A stretch of 5,289 nt of DNA, taken from positions 1 to 5,289 of the forward strand of contig JAGGSE010000004.1 in NCBI GenBank assembly GCA_021159225.1. Direction: 5' to 3'. Both the position numbers and the translations under genes were made by a program. Positions 1 to 5,289 of this stretch are shown one piece after another (position 1 is the first letter of the stretch; each line of letters opens with the position of its first letter). The notes below the pieces were generated by a model, which worked only from the letters and a program-made list of their open reading frames with translations, did no database searches and was not told the origin of the DNA. The DNA is from a bacterium. Lineage in GTDB: Bacteria; Patescibacteriota; Minisyncoccia; Minisyncoccales; JAGGSE01.

Positions 1-9
1 GGTGATACT

Positions 10-180
10 ATGAATGAGAAACCTAACTTGAAAGAAAGGATCCTTGGCTCCAAGGTTTTACGAGGGATTTTTCGTATTCAAATAGGAGGATCAATTATAA
101 GGATATGGTCAAAGGATAAAACTATACCAAAGAAAACATCTGTACATCTTTTTGACTATTTATCTCATAAAAAACAATGA
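10..180 (+). CDS. Small hypothetical protein, 56 aa
   Basis: I do not recognise this protein. The frame opens with ATG just behind GGTGAT (bases 1-6), a good match to the archaeal anti-Shine-Dalgarno sequence with a three-base spacer, and ends in TGA. It is basic (many Lys and Arg) and soluble-looking. The middle, IFRIQIGGSIIRIW, alternates hydrophobic and other residues as beta strands do, and the tail is basic (LSHKKQ). There is no signal peptide, Cys or obvious metal or catalytic motif. The frame is still open at base 1, so the true start could lie outside the window and this could be the C-terminus of a longer protein; the ribosome site argues for the ATG at 10. It is followed by a T-rich stretch and then a separate promoter for pheS, so it is probably not in the pheS operon. 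Confidence 0.5.
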   Translation: MNEKPNLKERILGSKVLRGIFRIQIGGSIIRIWSKDKTIPKKTSVHLFDYLSHKKQ

Positions 181-190
181 TGATATCCCG

Positions 191-212
191 GTCTTTTATT
201 ATTTTTCTTTGC
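191..212 (+). terminator. T-rich stretch, possible terminator of the small upstream gene
   Basis: After the stop codon at 180 the plus strand carries T-rich runs (TCTTTTATTATTTTTCTTTG). Archaeal RNA polymerase commonly terminates at such U-tracts without needing a hairpin. The position, between the small gene and the pheS promoter, fits. It is inferred only from base composition. Confidence 0.35.
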
Positions 213-234
213 TAAGGATCAATTTTCCATAACA

Positions 235-249
235 GGAAACCTTTTAAAG
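235..249 (+). promoter_or_regulatory. Candidate BRE/TATA promoter for pheS-pheT
   Basis: GGAAACC followed by TTTTAAAG resembles a purine-rich BRE plus an archaeal TATA box. With the usual spacing of about 25 bases, transcription would start near 268-274 and give a leader of roughly 55 bases before the pheS ATG at 327. The preceding TTTCC/GGAAA (224-228 with 235-239) can form a five-base-pair hairpin, but it overlaps the BRE and is probably incidental. Confidence 0.4.
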
Positions 250-280
250 TATATTGCTCTATTCTTATCATGTATCCAAT

Positions 281-293
281 GGGACGTGATCCC
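281..293 (+). other. Short inverted repeat in the pheS leader
   Basis: GGGA-CGTGA-TCCC forms a four-base-pair inverted repeat with a five-base loop, inside the predicted 5' leader of the pheS-pheT mRNA. It is more GC-rich than its surroundings. It is too short to call a riboswitch; it could be a protein site, a weak RNA hairpin or chance. Confidence 0.2.
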
Positions 294-314
294 CGCCAAT
301 TTTGATCCAGAGAC

Positions 315-320
315 GGAGGT
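315..320 (+). promoter_or_regulatory. Ribosome binding site of pheS
   Basis: GGAGGT lies six bases before the ATG at 327. It is a strong Shine-Dalgarno sequence and fixes the pheS start. It also shows that this organism uses leadered translation alongside the apparently leaderless genes further on. Confidence 0.75.
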
Positions 321-326
321 TTTTCT

Positions 327-1808
327 ATGCTTAGTTTGCATGAGAAAAAGATTCTTATAGCTTTAAAGGATTCTAAAAAGGACAGTATAGAAAATATAGC
401 AAAAAAGACGGAATTGGACGAAGTTGCCGTAATGAGAGCTTCTTTATGGCTTTCTTCTAAAAATATGGTAAAGATAGAAGAAAAAACAGAAAAAATTGTT
501 GAAATTACTGAAGAAGGAAAAAATCTTTCGAGAGAACTGCCTGAAAGAGAGTTGCTGAAGAAGATTGGGAATGGTGCATTTCTCGATCAGTTAGATCTTA
601 AAGATGGAATCGCACTTGGATGGCTCAAAAAAAGGAATTGGGCTATCATAAAGAAAATAGATAATAGAAATTTCTTAGAGATTACTGAAGAAGGAAAAAA
701 TTTCCTTAATAAAAAAACAGAAGATGAAAGAATCCTGGAAAAACTTCAAAAATCTAATATGTACATTCAGGAAATTCCAGAGAATATTTTAAAAATTTTA
801 AGATCCAGAAAAGCTGTAAATATAAAGGAAAAGATCAGAAGAGATATTATCCTCACAGAGCCTGGAATGAAAGAAATAGAAAAGGGTATAGTCCTGAAAG
901 AGGAGATATCTCAACTAACACCAGAAATAATTATCAAACAATCATGGAAAAATGCAGAATTCAAAAAATTCAATATAAAAACAGATGTAAAGGATGTATA
1001 TCCAGGAAAAAAGCATTTTGTAAATCAGGCTCTTGAATATGTGAGAAGTATATGGATAGAAATGGGATTTAAAGAGATGAAAGGACCCATAGTGGATACT
1101 CAGTTCTGGGTTTTCGATGCTCTCTTCCAGCCTCAGGATCATCCTGCCAGGGACATGCAGGATACATTTTTTTTAAAGTATCCAGAAGAAGGAAAACTTC
1201 CAGATAAAGAGCTGGTGAATAGAGTCAAAAATATGCATGAAAATGGGATAATGGAAGGCTGGGGATATAAATGGGATGAAAAAATAGCGAAAAAATTGAT
1301 CCTCAGAACTCATACAACAAGTTTATCTGCAAGAACATTAGCAAAACTGAGTAAAGATGATATCCCCGCTAAATTCTTTTCCGTTGGAAAGGTTTTCAGG
1401 AATGAGACATTGGACTGGAATCACTTGGCAGAATTCTACCAGACAGATGGTATTGTTGTTGATGAAAATGCAAATTTCAGGCAGCTTCTGGGATATCTGA
1501 AAAGGTATCTTGTAAAGATGGGATTCAAAAAATTCAGGTTCAGACCTGCATACTTTCCATATACCGAGCCGAGTGTTGAGGCAGAGGTGTTTCATCCACA
1601 GAAAAAGCAGTGGGTGGAGCTGTTCGGAGCAGGAATATTCAGGCCTGAAGTTGTTGTTCCTCTTCTTGGTGAGGATATACCTGTACTTGCATGGGGACCT
1701 GGACCTGAAAGGATCATAAGAGAGTACTGGAATATTGTAGATCTGAGGGATCTTTACAGGAACGATCTGAAACAATTGAGAGATCTGAAGTTATTTTTTG
1801 GAGGGTGA
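327..1808 (+). CDS. pheS: Phenylalanine--tRNA ligase alpha subunit (PheS), archaeal type
   Basis: This is the catalytic subunit of the cytoplasmic alpha2beta2 phenylalanyl-tRNA synthetase, which forms Phe-AMP and charges tRNA-Phe. At 493 aa it has the usual archaeal/eukaryotic length. Residues 1-190 look like a string of winged-helix units, each ending in a related strand motif (ITEEGK at 60-65 and 119-124, LTEPG at 176-180). The class II core follows: the motif 1 region at about 247-283, ending in the family hallmark QPQDHPARDMQDTFF; HTTSLSARTL at 329-338; motif 2 FRNETLDWNHLAEFYQTDG at 357-375; RPAYFPYTEPSVE at 406-418, which helps form the phenylalanine pocket; GIFRPEV at 436-442; and motif 3 with Arg462. 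Motif 3 reads WGPGPER, where relatives I recall have WGLG or WGIG followed by a hydrophobic residue, so two prolines are unusual. The start is set by GGAGGT six bases upstream. pheT follows after four bases. The family assignment is secure. Confidence 0.97.
   Translation: MLSLHEKKILIALKDSKKDSIENIAKKTELDEVAVMRASLWLSSKNMVKIEEKTEKIVEITEEGKNLSRELPERELLKKIGNGAFLDQLDLKDGIALGWLKKRNWAIIKKIDNRNFLEITEEGKNFLNKKTEDERILEKLQKSNMYIQEIPENILKILRSRKAVNIKEKIRRDIILTEPGMKEIEKGIVLKEEISQLTPEIIIKQSWKNAEFKKFNIKTDVKDVYPGKKHFVNQALEYVRSIWIEMGFKEMKGPIVDTQFWVFDALFQPQDHPARDMQDTFFLKYPEEGKLPDKELVNRVKNMHENGIMEGWGYKWDEKIAKKLILRTHTTSLSARTLAKLSKDDIPAKFFSVGKVFRNETLDWNHLAEFYQTDGIVVDENANFRQLLGYLKRYLVKMGFKKFRFRPAYFPYTEPSVEAEVFHPQKKQWVELFGAGIFRPEVVVPLLGEDIPVLAWGPGPERIIREYWNIVDLRDLYRNDLKQLRDLKLFFGG
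504..701 (+). repeat. 21-base direct repeat inside pheS, copies 177 bases apart
   Basis: Bases 504-524 and 681-701 are identical over 21 bases and lie in the same reading frame, 59 codons apart. They encode ITEEGKN at residues 60-66 and 119-125 of PheS. At protein level a weaker third copy (LTEPGMK) sits 57 residues further on. This matches the repeated winged-helix fold known for the N-terminus of archaeal/eukaryotic PheRS alpha. The DNA identity could reflect local gene conversion or simply similar codon choice for the same residues. Confidence 0.7.
1800..1808 (+). promoter_or_regulatory. Ribosome binding site of pheT, within the pheS end
   Basis: GGAGGGTGA covers the last Gly-Gly codons and the TGA stop of pheS and lies four bases before the ATG at 1813. 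This placement favours translational coupling of the two subunits and decides the pheT start. A TTG in the same frame at 1798 would place the site inside the coding sequence and is unlikely to be used. Confidence 0.75.
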
Positions 1809-1812
1809 GAAA

Positions 1813-3450
1813 ATGCCAACGATAACAATAGACAAAAACGATCTTATGGGATTAATCGGGAAAAAAGTGGATGATGACACATTGATGGAGAAAATACCGA
1901 TGATGGGAACGGAGCTGGAGAGCTTTGGCGAAGAGATAGTGGTTGAAGTATTCCCAGATAGACCTGATATGCTATCCGTTGAAGGATTCGCCTTGGCTCT
2001 TCAGGGTTTCCTGGGGATCAAGACAGGTCTTTATGATCTTGAGGTGAATGAATCTCAATACATTGCCTCAATAGATGGAAAGGTTAAAAAGGTCAGGCCT
2101 GACGCTGTCTGTGCTGTTGTAAAGGGTGTGGAGTTAAATGATGCGGCTATAAAATCTCTGATGCAGGTACAGGAAAAACTGCATCTTACCCATGGGAGAA
2201 ACAGAAGAAGAGTGGCTATAGGTGTTCATGATTTAGATAAAATAGATTTTCCTGTTCATTATACGACAATGCCAAAAGATTATGAGTTTATACCCTTAGA
2301 ATGCAATGAAGAGATGACGCTTGAGGAGATACTTCAAAAACATAAAAAAGGAGTTGAGTATAAGCATCTTCTGGAAAAATATGAGGAGTATCCTATCTGG
2401 ATAGACTCTAAGGAACAGGTTTTATCAATGCCTCCGATAATAAACTCAGAATATACAAAGGTAACAGAGAGTACAAAGAGTCTTTTCATAGATATAACAG
2501 GATATGGATTGAAATATCTCAAACAGGCTTTGAATATTCTCATAATGAGTCTTTCAATTAGAAATGGAAAAATTTACTCTGTGAAGGTAAAAGATGTGGA
2601 TAGAGAATATACATACCCCGATATTATACCTAAAAAGATGGAGATAGACGTAAATTATACAAACAGGATTCTTGGGATTAATTTAAGTCTTGAAGAAATC
2701 GTAAATTTCTTAAAAAGAATGAGGTATGGTATAGAGGGAAGAAATATTCTGATTCCTGCATACAGAGCAGATATAATGCATAAAATTGATATTGTGGAAG
2801 ATGTGGCTATCGCCTACGGATTCAATAACTTCAAGCCTGAGATTCCAAATATATCCACAATAGCTGAGGAAGATCCATTTGAAAAGTTTATAAGAATGAT
2901 AAGGAACTTAATGACAGGATTTCAACTTATGGAAGTGAAAAACTATATTTTGACAAATAAAAAAGATTTATTCGAAAAAATGGATATGAAAGAAGAAAAA
3001 ATAGTGGAGATGCAGAATGCTTTGACTGTAGATTATAATGTCCTGAGAAACTATTTAATACCAGGGATAATGCGTGTATACTCTATAAATACTCATTATG
3101 AATATCCACAGAACATATTTGAGATCGGTGAAGTTTTCAGAGTTGAAAATGATACAGTAAGAGAAGAAACAAACATTTGTGTTGGGATATCCCATGAAAA
3201 AGCCAATTTTACAGAATGCAAAGAAATTCTGAATTCATTTTTCAAAAATCTTGATATAAAATATGAGATAGAAGAAAAAGAAAAAAAATATTTCATAGAG
3301 GGCAGAGCTGGAAGTATTTTAATAGATGGAAATGAAATCGGATACATAGGTGAGATTCATCCGAGGGTATTATCAAAATGGAGCGTAGGTATGCCTGTTG
3401 CAGTTTTTGAGATAAATCTAAATAGAATCCATGAGTTATTCAGGTTTTAA
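1813..3450 (+). CDS. pheT: Phenylalanine--tRNA ligase beta subunit (PheT), archaeal type
   Basis: This is the structural and editing subunit that pairs with PheS. At 545 aa it is the compact archaeal form, without the EMAP/OB domain and the C-terminal anticodon-binding B8 domain of bacterial PheT. The start MPTITIDKNDL matches the usual archaeal opening. Residues about 40-55 contain VEVFPDRPDMLS, typical of the B1-like N-terminal domain. Residues about 95-255 form the B3/B4 domain, where family members hydrolyse mis-charged Tyr-tRNA-Phe; RNRRRVAIGVHDLDKI (129-144) is characteristic. The B5 domain spans about 270-345, with IPAYRADIMHKIDIVEDVA at 314-332. The degenerate synthetase-like core follows, with NALTVDYNVLRNYLIPG (402-418) and YPQNIFEIGEVFR (431-443), and the protein ends with GYIGEIHPRVLSKW (510-523). 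The gene is coupled to pheS. Its last 15 bases overlap the end of a minus-strand small gene. Confidence 0.97.
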   Translation: MPTITIDKNDLMGLIGKKVDDDTLMEKIPMMGTELESFGEEIVVEVFPDRPDMLSVEGFALALQGFLGIKTGLYDLEVNESQYIASIDGKVKKVRPDAVCAVVKGVELNDAAIKSLMQVQEKLHLTHGRNRRRVAIGVHDLDKIDFPVHYTTMPKDYEFIPLECNEEMTLEEILQKHKKGVEYKHLLEKYEEYPIWIDSKEQVLSMPPIINSEYTKVTESTKSLFIDITGYGLKYLKQALNILIMSLSIRNGKIYSVKVKDVDREYTYPDIIPKKMEIDVNYTNRILGINLSLEEIVNFLKRMRYGIEGRNILIPAYRADIMHKIDIVEDVAIAYGFNNFKPEIPNISTIAEEDPFEKFIRMIRNLMTGFQLMEVKNYILTNKKDLFEKMDMKEEKIVEMQNALTVDYNVLRNYLIPGIMRVYSINTHYEYPQNIFEIGEVFRVENDTVREETNICVGISHEKANFTECKEILNSFFKNLDIKYEIEEKEKKYFIEGRAGSILIDGNEIGYIGEIHPRVLSKWSVGMPVAVFEINLNRIHELFRF

Positions 3451-3608
3451 ATATGGTCCCCATACTGCAAAAACAATTACACCTATCACGCCTATGATAA
3501 AAGCAGTATAAAATGTAATCTCGTCTCCTGTACTTCCCCACTACGGAAGAAGGAGTACCACCACTCCAGCGTGCTAAACGGCCAGTAGGAAGGAGTTTTT
3601 TCAATCAT
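3436..3608 (-). pseudogene. Small single-pass membrane protein, reading frame broken once
   Basis: I do not recognise this family. On the minus strand an ATG at 3608 opens a frame rich in aromatic residues (MIEKTPSYWPFSTLEWWYSF, then FRSG). It runs off track to a TAG at 3492-3494, giving only 38 aa as it stands. The next frame from about 3540 reads STGDE and then a clear membrane segment of about 20 residues (ITFYTAF...VFAVW), ending GPYLKPE and TAA at 3436-3438. The span is 173 bases, one short of a 58-codon gene. Adding one G to the run of four at 3536-3539 (C on the plus strand) joins both halves into a smooth 57-residue protein through FRSGGSTGDE. The likely topology is an aromatic amphipathic N-terminus, one membrane helix and a short tail. 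A TATA sequence lies about 30 bases before the ATG, so the mRNA would be nearly leaderless. The second half has no sensible start of its own. It could be a sequence error, a real mutation or, less likely, programmed frameshifting. The GC-rich part might instead be a structured RNA. Confidence 0.5.
3592..3601 (+). terminator. Possible terminator of the pheS-pheT transcript
   Basis: GGAGT followed by a run of six T (3596-3601) lies about 145 bases beyond pheT on the plus strand. GGAGT can pair with ACTCC at 3563-3567, giving a hairpin-plus-U-tract shape, though the loop is long. A second plus-strand hairpin lies just upstream (3525-3529 with 3551-3555 and 3533-3537 with 3545-3549). No earlier strong T run follows pheT. 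The same bases encode the small minus-strand protein, so the pairings may be incidental. Confidence 0.3.
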
Positions 3609-3633
3609 GGGTTCATATAACAAAATAAAAAAA

Positions 3634-3643
3634 TATTTAAATA
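3634..3643. promoter_or_regulatory. Palindromic TATA box between two divergent starts
   Basis: TATTTAAATA is a perfect ten-base palindrome and so reads as an archaeal TATA box on either strand. Its centre is about 25 bases from the lipoprotein ATG at 3663 (plus) and about 30 bases from the ATG at 3608 (minus). Neither gene has a Shine-Dalgarno sequence, so both mRNAs would be leaderless or nearly so. The A-rich flank (3621-3633) is a better BRE for the plus direction; the flank on the other side is GGGGATT on the minus strand and fits BRE poorly. The plus promoter call is fairly strong and the minus one is inferred. Confidence 0.6.
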
Positions 3644-3662
3644 ATCCCCAAAATATAAGAAT

Positions 3663-4379
3663 ATGAAAAAAATTGTGCCTCTGATAATAATAATGATCTT
3701 TGTGCTGGGATGCATAGGTGAAAAACAGGAGACACCTGAAAAACCCCAGACGCCTGAAAAGCCTCCATTGCCTCCCAATGGAACGCCTTCCCAGACGACC
3801 CCGACAGTCCCTCCTACTACATCCACTCCAACCACTACATCGCCTCCAGTTCTTGGAAAAATACTCAATCCTGTTTTCAGAGATAAGATGTGGTCAAAGT
3901 ACAGATACAGATACAACGGAGAGGAAAATGAGATTATATGGAAATTCTTTGACGATGGAGATACCTATGTCTTTGAGTATGAGATCAGGATGGAGGAAGA
4001 AAACTCCATAGTACAGGTGTGGTACAAAAGAGTGGAAAATCCTCAGGAAACAGAGCCAATAAAGTATGTAATGAAGATGGAAGGAGTAGTTTTCTGCAGA
4101 AGTGTAACGACATTTTCCAATCCTGCCGAGAACTACACACCAGAAAAGTATGAAAACTACAAAATAATAAGAGAGGACAAATACACAACACCCACAGGAA
4201 AGACGGTGAAAGTTCTCATTGTCTCTGATGGGAAAACAGAGCTATGGTTTTCTGACGAAGTACCTTTCTCCATTGTGAAGGTTATAGATGAAGATACTTC
4301 TATAATCCTTGAAGATTTCGGATTTGATGCAAAAAGAAAGATATCAAGGGAAGAAGGAGAAAACTGTATCTCAATGTGA
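3663..4379 (+). CDS. Predicted surface lipoprotein with Pro/Thr-rich linker
   Basis: I do not recognise the family. The 238-aa product starts with a short signal peptide (MKKIVPLIIIMIFVLGC) ending in a lipobox-like VLGC, so Cys17 is the likely lipid-anchored residue and the mature protein would face outward from the membrane. Residues about 23-62 are a low-complexity Pro/Thr/Ser linker with a duplicated QTPEKP-type unit and many Thr/Ser sites suited to glycosylation, as is common in archaeal surface proteins. The rest (about 65-238) is a folded-looking domain of alternating strands rich in Tyr, Trp and Glu, with Cys145 and Cys235 that could form a disulfide. I see no catalytic or metal-binding motif. 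The start is supported by the signal peptide and by a TATA box about 25 bases upstream, with no ribosome site, so it is probably leaderless. It diverges from the broken small membrane gene and converges with the asparagine synthetase gene. Confidence 0.85.
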   Translation: MKKIVPLIIIMIFVLGCIGEKQETPEKPQTPEKPPLPPNGTPSQTTPTVPPTTSTPTTTSPPVLGKILNPVFRDKMWSKYRYRYNGEENEIIWKFFDDGDTYVFEYEIRMEEENSIVQVWYKRVENPQETEPIKYVMKMEGVVFCRSVTTFSNPAENYTPEKYENYKIIREDKYTTPTGKTVKVLIVSDGKTELWFSDEVPFSIVKVIDEDTSIILEDFGFDAKRKISREEGENCISM

Positions 4380-5264
4380 TCAGAAACTTATGACACCGGG
4401 GACCTTCGGGAACAGTGTGGCTTCCTCCACAGACTCCAGACCACAGATAAATCTTGTGAGCCTTTCGAGTCCTATACCAAATCCAGCAGTAGGCTTTATC
4501 TTTCCAGATCTCAGGATATCGAGATAATCTCTGAAATCTTCAGGATCAAGTCCAAGATCTATGATCTTCTTCCTCACTTTTTCATACTCATACTCGCGTT
4601 CCCCTCCGGAAGAAGCCTCTCCAAATCCATCAGGATAAATCAGATCAAAATCTCTGAGAAATTCTGGGTTTTTTTCATCTGTTTTGTCATAGAATCCTCT
4701 TGAACCATAGGGATACTCTGTTATCCACACAAAACAGTCTTCAGAAACTTCTTTTTCCATATCACATGGTATTTCCTCTCCATATTCAATTCCATATTTT
4801 GAAACAATTTCTTTGTATGAATATTCCTTGAAATCCATATTGAACTCTCTCAATTTGATTTTTTTACCCACATCTTTTATAATCTCCCTGAAGAGATCCT
4901 CTGCGATCTTCATAACATCCCTGTAACTGGAAAATGCTACCTCCACCTCTATCTGTCTGAACTCTGATAGATGTTTCTTTGTTTCTCTTCTTTCTTTGCT
5001 CTCCAGCCTCACATTGGGGGATATGGAAAAGACCTTTCCATAAACAGAGGCAGCAAGCTGTTTATGAAAGATCATGCTGCTCGTTACCTTCATCCTTTCA
5101 CCATAGTAATCTATGGATGCTATCTCAGCACCTCTGAGACCCGGATCTGTAACACTTGAGATTATAGGAGACTGTATCTCTAAAAAATCTCTCTCCCTGA
5201 AAAACCTTCTTGTTGCATCAAGGATATAGTTCTGTACAGTTATGACTTCTTTTTTTGCGATCAT
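4380..5264 (-). CDS. Archaeal asparagine synthetase related to Asp/AsnRS (AsnA-like)
   Basis: This 294-aa protein is a class II aspartyl/asparaginyl-tRNA synthetase catalytic core without the N-terminal OB-fold that binds the anticodon. The same architecture and length are known for the Pyrococcus abyssi enzyme, which makes free asparagine from aspartate, ATP and an ammonia donor, releasing AMP. Visible family features are KVTSSMIFHKQL (59-70); SPNVRLE (82-88) and EFRQIEVEVAF (101-111), covering motif 2 with its Arg and Glu; FGEASSGGEREYEYEKV (214-230), the aspartate-binding region; and motif 3 GFGIGLERLTRFICG (261-275) with Arg268. It acts in the cytoplasm in amino acid synthesis. The ATG at 5264 has no ribosome site, and the frame stays open to the window edge, so the start may lie a little further upstream; Pyrococcus relatives have about 14 more N-terminal residues. 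Its stop directly abuts that of the lipoprotein gene. A role in tRNA charging is unlikely without the OB domain. Confidence 0.92.
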   Translation of the reverse strand: MIAKKEVITVQNYILDATRRFFRERDFLEIQSPIISSVTDPGLRGAEIASIDYYGERMKVTSSMIFHKQLAASVYGKVFSISPNVRLESKERRETKKHLSEFRQIEVEVAFSSYRDVMKIAEDLFREIIKDVGKKIKLREFNMDFKEYSYKEIVSKYGIEYGEEIPCDMEKEVSEDCFVWITEYPYGSRGFYDKTDEKNPEFLRDFDLIYPDGFGEASSGGEREYEYEKVRKKIIDLGLDPEDFRDYLDILRSGKIKPTAGFGIGLERLTRFICGLESVEEATLFPKVPGVISF

Positions 5265-5289
5265 GAATTTTAATTTAACAGTCCTATTA

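Noticed and set aside
177..183. ATGATGA resembling a box C of a C/D sRNA
   Set aside because: No CTGA box D or matching C'/D' pair follows within the next 60 bases, and the motif is made partly by the stop codon of the small gene.
1338..1775. Open minus-strand frame of 145 codons inside pheS
   Set aside because: It lies opposite the most conserved catalytic part of PheS, has no ribosome site and shows no family motif; it is a shadow frame.
1798..1812. TTG at 1798 as the pheT start
   Set aside because: It would put the strong GGAGGGTGA site inside the coding sequence; the ATG at 1813 has ideal spacing and gives the usual archaeal N-terminus MPTITID.
3436..3600. Reading the second half of the minus-strand small gene upstream in its own frame, through two TAG codons (as in pyrrolysine use or readthrough)
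   Set aside because: The frame upstream meets TAG at 3541-3543 and another TAG further up, with no plausible start, whereas the neighbouring frame gives an ATG at 3608 and needs only one base change.
3540..3601. GC-rich segment as a tRNA gene
   Set aside because: No T-loop GGTTCRA-type sequence, no seven-base acceptor pairing and no cloverleaf on either strand.
3605..3916. Open minus-strand frame of 103 codons opposite the lipoprotein linker
   Set aside because: It owes its length to the Pro/Thr-rich repetitive codons on the plus strand, yields a Gly/Val low-complexity product, and lies opposite a clear signal peptide and linker.

Overview
The window looks like a piece of a low-GC archaeal chromosome, most likely euryarchaeal. 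The evidence is an archaeal-type pheS-pheT pair (about 490 and 545 residues, with no EMAP/OB or B8 domain on PheT), a compact archaeal asparagine synthetase derived from Asp/AsnRS, strong GGAGG/GGTGA ribosome sites on some genes, and leaderless genes placed about 25 bases behind TATA boxes on others. I cannot name a genus.

Layout. Bases 10-180 hold a small unrecognised ORF (56 aa) with a good ribosome site at the window edge. Bases 181-326 hold a T-rich stretch that could end its transcript, a BRE/TATA-like promoter and a short leader before pheS. Bases 327-3450 are pheS and pheT, four bases apart, with the pheT ribosome site inside the end of pheS, so they are almost certainly co-transcribed and coupled. 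Bases 3436-3608, on the minus strand, hold what I read as an overlooked gene for a 57-residue single-pass membrane protein. Its reading frame is broken once, at a run of four G, and its end overlaps the end of pheT. It diverges from a predicted secreted lipoprotein gene (3663-4379, +). Both start codons flank one perfectly palindromic TATA sequence at 3634-3643. Bases 4380-5264, minus strand, encode the asparagine synthetase; its stop codon directly abuts the lipoprotein stop.

How the genes relate. PheS and PheT form phenylalanyl-tRNA synthetase (alpha2beta2), which charges tRNA-Phe. The third class II synthetase fold in the window has lost the tRNA-binding domain and should make free asparagine from aspartate. 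The lipoprotein and the small membrane protein have no recognised function. Their shared promoter suggests they may be expressed together at the cell surface, but that is inference.

The main item for follow-up is the broken small membrane protein gene and its shared promoter. Other oddities are two prolines in the PheS motif 3 (GPGPER) and a 21-base direct repeat between the first two winged-helix units of PheS.
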